A stretch of DNA of 64,000 nt, from NCBI GenBank assembly GCA_022478985.1, contig JAKSZP010009262.1:62001-126000 (forward strand), written 5' to 3'. Below are positions 1 through 11,719 of this stretch, one piece after another. Position numbers and translations under genes: made by a program. The notes under the pieces are model-generated. The model did not search any database, was not told the DNA's origin, and saw nothing but the letters and a program-made list of their open reading frames with translations. How positions within the stretch are numbered: the stretch's first letter is position 1; every line of letters begins with the position of its first letter. Source of the DNA: Massospora cicadina. Its lineage: Eukaryota > Entomophthoromycota > Entomophthoromycetes > Entomophthorales > Entomophthoraceae.

Positions 1-144
1 TTCCACAAGTCTTCTACGCAAGCATAGAGAAGGGCTGGATGAGCAGGGTGTTGTTCATATAGTAATTGATAGGGACTCTTCCCCTTGGCTGAATGATAGC
101 TAATGTTATAAGCAAAAACGGCGGTGGACATGAGGGAACTCCAA

Positions 145-560
145 TCAGAGGGTATATCCGTTACCAGCCCAGTTTATATTCACCTGTGTCCCATTGACCC
201 GTTTGGTCATCCTGTTTGACTTGGGGTGGTATGGGGTCATCAGAACCCAATAGATTCCCATAAGCTCGTCCAACTTTATGAAGATGTGCAAGGTGAAGTT
301 GGTTTCGTTTGAAGTAATTAACAAATGAGGGCAGCAATGTCGCTGGATAATACATTTCAATACAAACTTGGCCACTGTGACCGCCCCCAAATCATGTAAC
401 GCCCATGCTTCAACCCACCTGAACAAGTGATCAATCACCACATTAGATTGTACTTGGACCATTTAGCTCCTGTTGGCAGAGGGCTAATGACAATAAGGAA
501 AAACGTATGATGAGAAAAACTGTAGTTTTCACTAAATGATATAAAGACATCTGGTGGAAC
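145..560 (-). pseudogene. Element A integrase core, catalytically dead
   Basis: The translated stretch at 462-145 keeps the integrase scaffold: RWVEAWALHDLG, then CPHLLITSNETNF, then LMTPYHPKSNRMTKRVNG. In the family these read HLTRWVEAR, TDNGTNF and NGMVERVNG. All three catalytic positions are changed: the first Asp lies in a broken segment (about 465-500) where the B copy reads FSDVIGSLP, the second Asp is replaced in TSNE, and the Glu is Lys in MTKRVNG. The integrase would have inserted cDNA in the nucleus. It is a fossil; the homologous copy at 23827-24177 keeps both Asp residues. Confidence 0.85.
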
Positions 561-904
561 AGCTTTTCCACTTGGCACTGGTGGCAGCAGGAAATAGTTT
601 CAAGCACATTGAAGTTCATGCTTTCCCAGTAATACTGAGGCGCAGCAATTCCAATGTCTTATGCAAGCCATCATGTCTGACTACCTTGTGGGCACTCATG
701 ATAATGCTAGGCTGTGCCGAGGGTTGCATGAAGTATGTAGAATCTTCAATATGCTTGTACAACTCCCCATTCAGTTGGAAGATATTCGCTCACATCTCAT
801 AAAACGCTTTCATAACTTGGGCTGGTTTGTCATTTTATTAGCTGCTGAGCAGTTTATTGTACATCGCATTGCTTAGATCCACCGTAATGGAAATGGTTGG
901 CAAT

Positions 905-1190
905 CTAGATAAGAATTCAAGTTCTGGTGTATTGCTCCCAGTTGATGGGTAATCTCATAGTCATACGCTTGTAGTTTAAGGACCCATCGGGCTAGACGCC
1001 CTTCAGGCTCCTTGAGGTTCTGTAACTAGTGCAACAACGCATGATCCTTTATGACTTTCAAACTTAGCCTCATACAACTATACACTAAATTGCTTATACG
1101 CATAGATTACTGCTAAAATCCTGCTTGGTCATGGTATAATTACGCTCATGGCATTTCAGGCTTTGACTGTAGTATGCAACAGGATGCTCC
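905..1190 (-). pseudogene. Element A RNase H C-terminal part
   Basis: The minus strand encodes HALLH, then LKEPEGRLARWVLKLQAYD and YEITHQLGA, a classic end of the Ty3/gypsy RNase H domain (consensus EPEGRLARWALKLQAYDYEI). RNase H removes the RNA template after minus-strand synthesis. Stops and frame changes interrupt the domain on both sides. It sits between the RT connection segment (1197-1484) and the integrase, as expected. Note that this copy still has arginine codons where element F (41516, 41525) has TGA stops. Confidence 0.7.
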
Positions 1191-1196
1191 TCCCCA

Positions 1197-2068
1197 TCAT
1201 CGTCTTTTTGTAAAAGGACCGCCCCAACAGACTAAAAGGGATGAATCCATCCAAACAATGAACTCTTTATTGAAGTTTGGATAATGTAGCAACAGTGCAC
1301 TGATCAGCACCATATGAAGTTTGTAAAATGAGCATTGACAACGTTCCATCAGTTTAAACATAACATCCTTTTTAATAACACAAATAGCGTCCCTAAATAA
1401 AGATGAAATTAGGAATGAAGCGCCAGTAAATGTGCTCATTCCAAAAAATACTTGTATGTCACGCTTACTGTTTGAGGTAGTCATTTTTGGATTGCCTTCA
1501 CCTTGGCCAGCTGTGCTTTCAGTCCCTTAGAGTCTACCAAAAACCCCAGGTATCCCTCTGGTCTTTGAAGTTACATTTATGAGGCTTGTTCTTGATGTTG
1601 GCTTCAGCAAGCTGGCGGAAGACCTCCTTCAGATGGGTAGATGCTCAGAAAATGTTCATGAAAAGACATTGAGGTTGTAGAGGTACACAAGGATGCACAA
1701 CAGCTTCAGGTCGCAAAGGATAGTGTCCAGCTTGTTGGAACATAGCCGGGACATTACAAAGCCCTTAAGGTATACAGGTTGGTTGAAAAGCCCCTTGGAT
1801 GTGATTATGATAAAGTTCTCCTGTTCTGTCACAGGCAACTCAATTTTCCTTAACACATTATCAGAACCATCACCAAATAGTAGCGAGCTCCTCCTAGCCA
1901 ATTCAACGCATTATCAATATGAGCCAAGATACATGAGTCCTTTTTAGTAATACTGTTGATCTTCCAGTAGTCTTTCACCACCCGATTGGTACCATTCTTA
2001 TTTTTTACAATTAGGATGGGCAAAGCCCACATACCCTTGGACGGTTCAAGCATCCCTTGTTCCAGCAA
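1197..2068 (-). pseudogene. Element A reverse transcriptase, active site lost
   Basis: From right to left: a fingers segment (2068-1850) with GMWALPILIVKNKNGT and DYWKINSITKKDS, then a palm segment (1901-1656) with DLKLLCILVYLYNLNVFS, then the RT-RNase H connection (1484-1197) with SNSKRDIQVFFGM. In active Ty3/gypsy RTs the palm reads YLDDI; here it is YLYNL, so both catalytic aspartates are gone. Frame changes separate the three pieces. The colinear B copy also lost them (NLNNI), but by different changes. Confidence 0.85.
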
Positions 2069-2979
2069 CTTGTAAATTTCCTAAGTGACAAATTTTTCAG
2101 CAGCCCTGTATTGGTGGATCAGTTGAGACCTGATGGGAGGATAATCACCAATGTTCATTTGATGTACCACCCCCAAGCACACCCTAAATCGTGGTTGTTG
2201 ATGGCAAAAATCCCCTTATACTTTTTGAAATAAAGCTATCGCCTAGTATTTTTGTTCTTCTAATAGCCTTAATAAATTCTCCTGCAGTAGCACTGTCATT
2301 GCACTGAGCTGCGGCTCAATGGTTAGACTAATTCATCCAGCGACCCAAACTTGTGAACCTTTAAACTCCTCAACTAGGGTTAAGTGTAATTATGCCACTA
2401 TTTGTTGAGGCAGATTTGCATTGGTTCATTCTGGAGATTTGCTAACAAGACCTTGATCTCACCATGTCTTGGGATATAATAATTGGAGCCACATGAGGCT
2501 CAGGTTGTGTTTGTTGATAGGGCCTAATGACCTCCCTATAGAGCTGACTAGCACTTCACCTATAACTCAGTGTTCACTATAACTTGGTGTCCGGAAGGAA
2601 TGGATATAGGTACCAAAGCTCAGAGATGTAGCCCTATTATTCATATATTTTCTAGGGAAGGGCCTGGGTATTGCTATTTAATCGATGGTAGTGAACCAGA
2701 AGCACCACATCACCTTAAGCAAGATTTTTATGTCTCATGTGCACCGGATCCTTTGGCACTCCTCTGGAGACGAAGTAAATTGAAATCTGCAGCCCAAGAA
2801 TATCAAAGGTCTCCTCTGTCATATCAACAGCAGCTAAAAAGTGTCACATGAAATCAGTTCCAGTTAGCAGGTCATAGTTATTGTTCAGTAGCACTATTAC
2901 CAGGGCTACCGCAACAATTGACCCAAACCACAAAATAGCGCGCTGTACGCTCCTTCAGAGAACGTGCTTTCTGCTTCAG

Positions 2980-3135
2980 CTGTCATATATACCATTTAAT
3001 GATCCACATCAGGTTTTAACGTCAACTTCGCCACCAACTTAGTGGAAACTATGTTGAATGGGGCGCCCATATCTACTATTGCGCGAGCTCTATTTTTGCT
3101 ACAAATATGTCAAAGTATGTAGACTCAAAATAAAA
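2980..3135 (-). pseudogene. Element A aspartic protease fragment
   Basis: The minus strand reads AIVDMGAPFNIVSTKLVAKL, the active-site strand of a retropepsin-like protease. The catalytic D-T/S-G triplet is D-M-G here. The protease would cleave the Gag-Pol polyprotein. The same motif occurs in B at about 26640-26760 (DLGALINIVSTKLVAKL) and, with slight changes, on the plus strand at about 6795-6900. Downstream protease sequence is too decayed to delimit. Confidence 0.65.
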
Positions 3136-3631
3136 AGAATATTGACTGGTTATTAACATGCATTTAAGGGATCTATTTATCCAAGGAAAAGGAACAAGCA
3201 CACGGTTTGGATTCAATAGTATAATCTTCTTTAAATTTTATCCAAATTTGGTCAGAAATCTTTTCACAAGGAAACTCATAAAACCCTCACTGACTTTGGG
3301 ATATTAATTAACAATAGCGTCAATTACAAGGGCGACAATTACACCTTTCAGTGAAGGTGCATCAGCTTCTAGATCCAGATTGTCTGAGGAAGCTTGGTCA
3401 AACATTCGACAGGCGTACAGCTATAGTTGCTCCTGAGGTCCTTCATCCGCAGCTGCCTTGGCTTGCACTTGTGTCAGTACATAAACTTCTACAACCAGTT
3501 GTTGATATTAGACCTGACATAGTATTGAGAAACTACTGCTGGGTATACTACAATAGGTTCAGTTGGGACGTTTGGGATGATAGCGGAGGTAGAGAGTCAC
3601 ATCTCTACTCCGCTTCATCTTTTCCATAGTG

Positions 3632-4074
3632 GCATTTTTTAGCACTAGTGGTGACCAACACAAAAGGGGAGCCGCCACACATCTTTATTTGTGAATGAGC
3701 AAAAAAGGGATTTTTTTAAATAAAGAAATTATTAATATAGCCCCTAATTTATCAGCTTAGGAAGCCATATCAGAAGGTGAGGCTTTGGGGTAACTTTTGT
3801 CCAGTGCCCGCTTTAGCTGGCGGACCATAGCAGACAACATAGGGGTTGGGGCATCAACAACTTGTGGCATAAGGAGGTATAATAATGGGTTTTCTTCATT
3901 AACGAGGCTGACGGTGTTCATAACCTCAACGTTTTGAGCAATTTGATGCTCTTAAAAAATGATGAGATAAGGCACACAAGGGAAAGAGTTGATGCGCTGG
4001 AGGCTTGGGTTAATTGGGGTCAAACATAGAAGTTTTTTCCACGTCAATGCAAGTGCAGCTTGCTCCAAAAGCGA
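3632..4074 (-). mobile_element. 5'-truncated retroposon copy (partner of 11670-13527) inserted in element A
   Basis: This block is absent from the colinear element B, where zinc knuckle and protease region are contiguous (around 27210). Its reverse complement matches 13085-13527: same ORF end, same 3' UTR, same terminus GTGCTAAAAAA. It is flanked by an imperfect 12-bp duplication, TTTTCCATAGTG (3620-3631) and TTTTCCCTGGTG (4075-4086). A constant 3' end with an A tail, a truncated 5' end and a duplication of this length are hallmarks of target-primed reverse transcription by a LINE. It carries the last about 110 codons of the small ORF, with an internal stop and frameshift but with the C-terminus (PSDMAS, stop) kept. 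Confidence 0.85.
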
Positions 4075-4125
4075 TTTTCCCTGGTGTTATTGATCCTGCT
4101 GCACATAGTGAACTCAATGGTTAGG

Positions 4126-4167
4126 GCAACTACGTGCAAGGTGGCTAGGGTGACTGCATTTAAAGCA
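4126..4167 (-). pseudogene. Element A Gag zinc knuckle
   Basis: The minus strand reads CFKCSHPSHLARSC, an intact C-x2-C-x4-H-x4-C zinc knuckle of nucleocapsid type, which binds genomic RNA. It lies between the Gag capsid region (to the right) and the protease (to the left), the usual place. The B copy reads CFECAALGIWQKDA, with the His and last Cys lost. Confidence 0.75.
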
Positions 4168-4301
4168 ACTAATCACGTAGAGACTAAATCCTTGTTTCTC
4201 ATAAGAAGTGACAGCTAATAGTTTGATTGTTGCCGATTTGAGTAGCCAGGGTCAGGTTAATAGGTTGATTGCTGACAATCATCATAACTAGGTCCATGCT
4301 G

Positions 4302-5500
4302 TTAGTTGAGCTGCTGACAATTTTCATAATTAGGGCAAGAGCAGAAGTCAAGCTTCAGGGGATAACTTGTCCAAGGACGAGGCGCGTGATTATAATAAGG
4401 CTGGGGGTTACTAGGCGAAATCTGGGCAGGATGGGAGTGTTCCCCCAAATAAGAAGGTCTTGCACCAGTGGCTACGCGTTTCTGTTCTGTATTGGGTGGA
4501 GGGAAGGTAGCGGATAGACGCAAAAACTGAACAATTTTAAGCAGGCGGAAGTCATCCAAAATTAGGGTCATGACATTATAAAGCTCATGCTATGGTTTCA
4601 CTGTGGAGGACATTGTGATGCACACATCGGCTTCAGTTAGAATGCCAGCCCCTATTAGCACATGGGCTTCCACCGTAAAATTATCAAAAAAACTTAGTGA
4701 GGGTCTCATTATATTGTCACCCAATAGTCAAGAATTCCGCCTTTTCTGCTACATCTTTGCAGTACCCCCTCAAACAGCTGCAGCACAGTATCCTTCACTT
4801 ATTGGTCTGTAACAACTTCTTAAAAGTTAGCAGGTGACTTGATTGCCACTTCCAACATCCAAATTAGATATTAACAGTTTACCTTTATGCTGATATGAGG
4901 CGCCTTCCACTGCAAACATAAACCATTTAAAGAAGCCATGAATATTACCATTGCAATCAAATGGAGGCAGCTTATTGATAAAGACCTCCTTCATCCACTC
5001 ATTATTGCGAACTTTTGGGAAGTACTGAAAAATGTTTCATGATCCATAAACAGTCTCTCGATGGTAAGCTGGCCCAGCAGCGGGCATATTGTCTGCTACT
5101 TCAAAGGTAGCGCGGCCTTCTTTGGTGGGCAGTGCAGCAATCATTTGAGAAAATTGGCTCTCTAATTCATAGCCATATCCAGAGTTGCCTTCCTGGGGTT
5201 AGTAGCTCATGCAAATGTCATATTCTTTATTGTACAATTCTCCTTGATCATTCTCTTGTCTCCCATCCCCTTCTCAATGAGAGGACTGGGAGGTACCACC
5301 AAATTTCTGCTCTGTAAAATGCAGTCATTCAGTAATATCATCCAAGCGATTAGTAAGTTGCTTATTTTAATGTCCAAGAATTTGCATTTGAAAAAAGTGC
5401 TGCCAAGCTGGTTCATAACGTTGTTCCTCTCATGAAGAAGCTCATCCTGACTTTTGAGCACCACATTTAAAACAAGTTTGAGTTCCAAACAAACAACTGG
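4302..5500 (-). pseudogene. Element A Gag region
   Basis: This stretch upstream of the zinc knuckle matches the Gag region of B (27380-28088) over most of its length. The start-proximal part (5488-5207) encodes a Leu/Lys/Asp-rich segment (ELKLVLNVVLKSQDELLHE) likely to be helical and possibly coiled coil. A has about 390 bp (about 5040-5430) that B lacks, so B carries an internal deletion. There is no long continuous frame. Gag would form the virus-like particle; no capsid signature could be named with certainty. Confidence 0.55.
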
Positions 5501-5610
5501 TGCAGTATATTGTGAAAATTCCCCTTCAAAGCAGGTCTGATGTGACTTGGATGGCGACTAAAGATTTTAGTTTTGTGGTTGATCAATGGGACCAATGTTG
5601 TGAGCATCCC

Positions 5611-6173
5611 TGCTATAATTTTTGGCGATATTGTTGGGATACACCATAAAGGTTGCACAGGTCGAACCACTGAACAACGGACAGATGATGTGAGGATTTT
5701 TGGTCCTCCAAACAAATTTAAAAATATAATAAAAGTATAGAGCAATGGTCTTCAACCACTTTACTTTAGTTTATTATATTATAATCAAATTCCTTCTGCT
5801 TTGCGCTCCCAATCTAATTAACTAACTCCTTTTTTCAATTGCCCCATCTTTCTTATATATCAGCGACTTCAGATGATACCGCTTCCTTGGCTTAAACTAT
5901 TTGGTTATGCCATACTCCTATTGGTCCCAACAGAGTATGGTATTCTTAATTTTCTATCACTATGGTTTGAGGCGATCTACTTAGAATACGTTGAAGGTTG
6001 ACATCGCCTTATTGCCTAAATTGGAGGTGATTCAACAATAACCCCTTCAGACCCAATATCACCTTATCTCAAGCTGCTCAAATAATTGTAACTATTAATC
6101 ATGGTCGGTGGATTTTGGACAATCCGCTTTAGATATCCAGGGCTTATTGTCTAGTTATATCAGAATCTTGACA
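5611..6173 (-). repeat. LTR1, 5' LTR of element A
   Basis: It matches the LTR at 46898-47483 along its length. On the plus strand it starts TGCTATAATTTTTGG and ends AATCTTGACA; on the minus strand the ends are TG and CA. Immediately to its left (5597-5610) is a decayed form of the primer-binding site seen beside the B LTR. Length is 563 bp. The outer TSD cannot be checked because the other end of A is outside the window. Confidence 0.8.
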
Positions 6174-6790
6174 CTTAGATTAGGGCCCTTAAATTCAATA
6201 AGCCTGAACCTAATAAGATCACCTAATATCTGAGTAAAAATCTGGGACATTACAAAAATTAGTGCCCTAATTTTTGTTCTAAACCTAAGTTTCACTTGGT
6301 GAACCATGTAAATGGGGAATTTTGGGAAAAGTCAGGGTGGAGTATAACTGGATTTTTGTCTCCGCCTCCTCCAAAAAAATCTACAGTAAGCAGAAAACCT
6401 GGTCATCTTACATTAATTTGATGAGAACCAAGGCCGTTGCGCTTCTTCTAGTCCAACAAATCAATACAGATGATATGTAAGCGAATACCATCCACATGCA
6501 GAAGGATTAAAATACTGAGTTGGCAAAAAACCAGTGTTGATTTCTTACGTTCTACAGTTAGACAACGAGATCTTTCAGTCCCCTCTAGTATTACCTGAGC
6601 TGGTAAAATCCACGTGGCTATAACCATTGGGAAGCTGAACGAATTAAGCCCTCATTAAGCAGATGTATTCAGAAGTACTTAGCTCAAGTAAACACTCAAG
6701 ATGTCCTTGCAATCAATTTTATGGATGCTTTTTTCTCTTAATGTACCTCTACATATATCACTGTGAATAAGATACAAAGTCAGAGCTATC
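6174..6790. other. No recognisable gene
   Basis: AT-rich sequence to the right of element A. I see no open frame, protein motif or second copy within the window. It is flanking DNA of A or a fragment of the protease-bearing remnant that follows. Confidence 0.5.
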
Positions 6791-6794
6791 ATTA

Positions 6795-6960
6795 ACAGTG
6801 GGCTCATTTAATATTGTTTCCACTAAGCTTGTAAAGAAACTTGGCCTTACTCCAGACTTAGATACTTGAAAATCTGTAAAGGCAACGCCTTCTAATTGTT
6901 GACCTGAAAAGGTTTGTTAACTGGGCTAAAGTTATAGCTACTAAACAGGATAGAGCACTA
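6795..6960 (+). pseudogene. Aspartic protease fragment of a Ty3/gypsy remnant
   Basis: The plus strand reads TVGSFNIVSTKLVKKLGLTP followed by DLDT and a stop. This is the protease active-site strand; the expected Asp-Ser/Thr-Gly has become T-V-G. It resembles the proteases of A and B (NIVSTKLVAKL) and of C and D (NAISSKLMKKINLAPDLE), so it is a member of the same superfamily on the opposite strand from A. No RT or integrase follows, and a direct repeat begins directly downstream. Fossil. Confidence 0.6.
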
Positions 6961-7650
6961 AAATAAAGCTTCATGTTTATTGGCTAACCAGTCATCTTAG
7001 GATAAACAGCTTATCAATGAGATTACTACATTGAATATTATCAGATGGGTTTCATCCCTGTGCAGCAGCACGTAAGTGCTACATTGTTATAGCTCTGGGG
7101 TGCTTTCCTGACGTTCATGGCGCCATATTTTTGATTTTTGAAACAAGATGATTTCAAAATTCTAAAGATTACTTTCAAGTTTTATAGATCTATTTAAGGA
7201 ATTTTTAGAAGATGAAGCTTCTCTAAGCACCTTTGCTTGCTAGTTTATCTAATATATGAAAAGGGAACTTAAGAAGTTTGCTTGATAAAAGTCTCAATGA
7301 GTCTGCGGACATCTTGGCACTTGGGGCTCAACATTGAGAATTTTAACACAAAATTTTCATCCAACCCCCTTCTAGACCATCTGACGGAAGTCTGGGCCAT
7401 CTCGAAACTTCTTTAATTAAGATATATTTAAATTAATCCTATTGAACATCAATTAATAATTTGATGGTCAAATATTACTAAAATTGAGATGATATCATTT
7501 ATGAAATTCAAACTATATTTAATCTTTTCAATCAATTTTTGAGGGTCAAAATTCTCACAACCCGCCTGTTTAGCCTTAGTATCACCATTAAAGCAAATTA
7601 AGGCTATGTGGTGGTCAGGAATAGCATTCAATGTCACATCAACTCATTTT
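6930..7650 (+). repeat. Direct repeat R4, copy 1
   Basis: About 720 bp matching 8290-9010 in the same orientation at an offset near 1370 bp, by eye about two thirds identical. Both copies end a reading frame at the same place (Met-Ala-Pro, one residue, Phe, stop, near 7120 and 8505). They also share landmarks such as CATGGCGCCA, CTAAGCACCTT and GGCTAT. It may be an LTR pair of a short element or a tandem duplication of the remnant that carries the protease at 6795. Neither terminus is convincing, so I leave it as a repeat. Confidence 0.6.
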
Positions 7651-8284
7651 AAAACCAAATCTTGGCAGTGGCAGCGTTGCAGCGTTTTCTTCATGGAACT
7701 TGTGGCATTCTCTTGAGGTTCATGAGTAGCCAACTCATAGGTTCTTTCTATAGCAGAGCGGGCACCTTTAAACCCATTTGGACAAATACATCCTTCTTAG
7801 CTTGCTGATGGAGCTGGATATCTTACTGGCATATTTGAATCTTCTAGATATATAGTCAGCTAAGCAATATGGGCTTCTGTCTGCTTAATACTGGTGAAAC
7901 AGGTAAGATGGGGGATGCAGAATTGACAGATAATGTGCGGCTTACTGGAGTTAAAACTCTTTTCAGGGGTGTTTGCAATGAGTGGTTTTGAGAGTGAGCA
8001 ATTCCGTGAGTTCAGTGTTGTGAGAGCCTAAACAGGCCAAACCTGACTGAACTTGGCGTTCCTTAATTTGAATTTTCTAACATTGAGCCCCCATCCAGGA
8101 AAGGTTTTGATAACCAAACATGTAACAGGTGCAAGAGGATGTCTGTAAGGAAAAAGTAATAGGCCCAGATGGAGGCCTGCTTTGCATCATAATCTAAATC
8201 ATTCACGGAAAATGGGGAACATTAAAGGAACTTAGTCTAATATAATAGGCATTAGCTTTTAATGGTTGCTATGGAAGTTTTATA
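7651..8284. other. Spacer between R4 copies; possible LTR edge near 8080
   Basis: No open frame of note. At 8068-8095 the plus strand reads TTTTCTAACATTGAGCCCCC, which on the minus strand is a polypurine tract followed by TGTTAGAAAA, the form of a 3' LTR start. I found no second copy of that LTR, so this is only a hint. Confidence 0.3.
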
Positions 8285-9010
8285 ACAGAGATAGATCTAT
8301 AGAAATCAAACAGGATAGAGCATCAAAAACAAAATTTGAGCTCATTGGCTATACAGGCATTTTAGTATGTACAGTACTATCAAAAAAATTCTTACACTGT
8401 ATGTCAACATCTAGATTTCAGTCCCTAAGGAGCGGCACCACAAAAATGCTACACTGCTTTTGTTCTGGGGTGTTCTTCCTGACGCCCATGGCGCCAGATT
8501 TCTGATTTTTAATAAAATAATTTTGAATCTTAAAAATTTATTTCAGATGGTAAAAATTGTTTAGGGGTTTCTTTAAGATGTAGTTACTCTAAGCACCTTC
8601 ACTTGCTAGTTTATATACTTTAAGGAAGGGTAACTTGAGAATTTTGCTTGGAAAAGATCTCGCTGCTTTCCAAAGACAGATTAGATTTTGAGGCCCAGTA
8701 CTGAGATTTTTATAACCTCAAAATTTATATTTAGACCCGTTCTAGAATTTCTGATGAGATTCTGGGCTTTCTCAAAACACTTTTAATTAAATTTATTTAA
8801 ATTATGTCTATTAACCTTCAAATTTTTTCTTGAATGTTCATATATTACTAAACTGATGTAATTTCATTTTCACAATTTAAATTTAATTTAAGTTTTTCAA
8901 TTGACCTCTATGGGTCAAGACCCTTGTAAAAAGGCCTTTTTTAGCTTTAGTATCCCCCTTAAGGGGAACTAAGGCTATATTGTGGATAGGCATAACACGA
9001 CTGTCAAACA
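8285..9010 (+). repeat. Direct repeat R4, copy 2
   Basis: Second copy of the repeat at 6930-7650. It contains an 79-codon open frame (8266-8505) whose C-terminus is shared with copy 1. A solo LTR2 is inserted just to the right (9081). I do not recognise a protein family. Confidence 0.6.
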
Positions 9011-9080
9011 CTACTTGTGAGCACGCAAGGTGTTTCACATGATCATAGGTGGGAACAAAATTACTGGTGGGATTAGGGGG

Positions 9081-10190
9081 TGTTGTGATTTTTGACAATA
9101 TTCCCATTCTGCTAGATTACCAGGAATCGCTAGGGGATAATTCCCTAGTGTGAGGTGAATTGGAAATTGGTTGACCCTGATTTCAGAGTAACTATGTTTG
9201 GGGGATTATAGGAATTTTCGCCTGGTATGATCCATCTGGGATCAATCCAGATGAATGCTTAAGGTCTTTTTGGGCAGAGTTTCTGGCGAAACTGGGACAT
9301 TTAATATTTGATTAAAAATCAGATGTACCAATTGGCTTTGGACAGGTTTGTCACCAACTTATTTGGAATGAATTTTGAGTTGCAAGGCGAGTGATGCCAC
9401 CTGCAACTAGCAAATTAATCAGTTGGTTTGTGACCTGCCTTAATGGGTAACAAGTCCCATTACCTAAGTAGGTCGCTAGCCAAATATGGCTGTTCACTTG
9501 GATCAAGAAAAAAATGTTAGGGACACAATTTCTGACTCTTTCCATTTTAGGTCTCAAGGATGTCCAACGATGGATCCTACCCAGGATGGGGAAGACTACT
9601 ACTGCTGAGACACAGATGGGTGATTCAATGGAAATGTCTGTTGTTTCATTGATGAGGTGTCAACTGAGGGTTATCTAAATCCCCCACTATAAATTCCCTA
9701 GAATTCACCAATAAAAATAATTTTTTATCTGGTTTATAGTTTTAAGTAGAAAACTTTAGGTAACTTTCAATTGTTCTATTTTTTCTCAGGGATTATATCG
9801 CTATGTGTGATAATTGGGAGAATCTTTAAGAAAAGAGTAAGGATCTGAGTGGGGACCAAGAGAAGAAGTGGAAATAAATCAGGGATTACTGCTAACTGTG
9901 TGGCAAACCAAAGAAACTGTAAAAGGGATCTAAGAGTTGATAGAGTTAGGTGGTACGAGGGAACAAAACCCTATTTTGAGACATCTCAAGTGTTTTGAGC
10001 GGAAATAATGACTGAGCGTTGGGCTGAGATCTAAGGATTCCATTCAGTTACAGATATTAGTCGTCATATTACTATCAACCAATTATATTAACAACAATAC
10101 AATTCAGACGGATTGCACAAGAACTGAACCTGTGAAAGTAATAAGTTTATAGGGGTCATTGGCCAATAACTAGACCCATAAATTTTTACA
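9081..10190 (+). repeat. Solo LTR2
   Basis: It starts TGTTGTGATTTTTGACAATA and ends AAATTTTTACA. It is colinear over its whole 1,110 bp with both LTRs of element F (33360-39560 without the insert, and 44905-46045). The flanks match: AGGGGG at 9075-9080 and at 10191-10196, so it looks like an insertion followed by LTR-LTR recombination. The other LTR elements here make 5-bp duplications; the 6-bp match may be a 5-bp duplication extended by chance in a G run. No internal region is attached. Confidence 0.85.
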
Positions 10191-10196
10191 AGGGGG

Positions 10197-11510
10197 CTAG
10201 CAAAGTCAGCAAAGGCGCGCTTTATCTGTGTCTGAAAGGCACATGAGGCAGCGCTTACCACCCCACATGGGGGAATGGCTTCAAATTAATGACATTAATC
10301 AAAATGGCTCAAATTAAATGTTATATTTTTATAACAAAAGATATAAAAATCAGATTTGATCAAAATTTGTGATTAAAGTAAAAGATTTGCTAATGGTGGG
10401 TTACTAAATGCCATAGATCTGAAAATTTAAAATACTACTTTTTAAAAAAAGAATACTTAAAGATTTGAGCTCACCCTTTTATGAGTCAAATCATTCTTAA
10501 ATTTTCAATTTCCCAATTTCAAACTATATAAGTTTGGGGAAATAGAAAGTAAGGCGAAAGTCTTGAAAATAGTTTATCACACTGAAAGAAATAGATGTTC
10601 AAGGATAGTCAAGAAACCTCATCAGAATTGTAATAGATTTAAAACAAAATAGAAACATTGCAAGATCCTACTGGCATTATAAGACTAATAACGCTATAAA
10701 GGCTTGTAAAAATTATCTAGAAGAAAAATCATATTGATGATAGGGAAAAGAGATGTGGTATATATAATGATATCTAGACTGCATATAGTTTAATTCCACC
10801 AGATATCCCCAAGAAGAGTTGAATGCTTTAATTTCTTGTAATTTAGCTTGCATTTTTTTCATCAATTAGTATATTATACGAAAATGTGGTCACCAGATCT
10901 ATGATAGGGGACTGGCTTAGACTATTAAAATTGGTTTATCTTTATGCCTTTAATTATTATACAGAGTAAAAAGATGAAGATAAAAACGGATATAGTAGAA
11001 TTAGAAGCTGTTAGTGCCATAATTCTTTTAGCTTATCTGCGTATCATTCTTAGATATCCACACAATTAAACCATGCTATAATGTTAGTAAACAATACCTC
11101 ACTACATACAGTAAGCATTATATAACTATATCTAGGATCTACTATGTGGACAATTTGTTATTAGCTTAATAGTGAGAGGTATTAATAATAGTGGTGCCCT
11201 AACATCTTAATCAAATTTTATAGGTAGATGAAAAGTGCTTTAGATCTAGAGCATCAAATATATAGGATGGTGGGTTCTCATTCAACAACCTCAAATGGAG
11301 CATACAATGCAATTCCTGTTTGCTTTGAACTGTTTGTCTTCAATATATTAATTTATACCAAACCAGAATGATGTTATCCTGATTATACAAGTTTATGCTA
11401 AAGTATGGTGTCAAATATATTTATGGTAATTTCACTATATATTCTTAGTATTATATTGTCATTGCTACTTAATTAAGAAAGAGCTTGCTTCATAAAGTAA
11501 ATGGAACAAA
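10197..11510. other. AT-rich stretch without recognisable feature
   Basis: About 1.3 kb of AT-rich DNA. No open frame above background, no LTR terminus and no second copy in the window. Confidence 0.5.
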
Positions 11511-11514
11511 TTTA

Positions 11515-11669
11515 AAATTTTATATTTCTGGTGATATCAATATACCTATCTGATATATGGTATTTATTAGTTGAGTCCAAGTTTTGCACATAGAAATTGG
11601 AAAAGTTTATATTCTTTTTTAAAGGTACCCATCAAAACTCTCTTTTGCTTCAGCATTAAAATCAAAGCC
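11515..11669 (-). repeat. Possible outer piece of element B's left LTR1
   Basis: The plus-strand text ATTTCTGGTGATAT near 11525 and CTTTTGCTTCAGCATT near 11645 resemble the A LTR1 (ATTTTTGGCGATAT near 5618, CTTCTGCTTTGCGCTCCC near 5795) in the same order and spacing. It is weak on its own. The reading is supported by TCAACCCATCCACC at 13533-13547, similar to CTCAACCCACTGATA in LTR1 at 47136. Confidence 0.35.
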
Positions 11670-11719
11670 ATTTTAAATTAAAAATTACAAAAAATCGCTG
11701 CTCATTTGAGCCTAAACTT

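Larger units (their letters stand above)
1..6173 (-). mobile_element. Element A: degenerate Ty3/gypsy LTR retrotransposon (LTR1 family), left part off window
   Basis: Read on the minus strand from right to left, the order is 5' LTR (6173-5611), Gag with a CCHC zinc knuckle, aspartic protease, reverse transcriptase, RNase H and integrase. This is the Ty3/gypsy order (PR-RT-RH-IN). It is colinear with element B at about 23650-28010, which gives independent support for each domain. The integrase C-terminus and 3' LTR lie left of the window. It is heavily decayed: several frameshifts, stops in every domain, the RT catalytic YLDD changed, and integrase triad residues lost. A 443-bp retroposon is inserted between the protease and the zinc knuckle. 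It is surely non-functional; the family assignment is firm, the exact clade is not. Confidence 0.85.

Noticed and set aside
4269..4517. Plus-strand 82-codon ORF in element A
   Set aside because: Antisense shadow of the Gag region; B has no matching frame.
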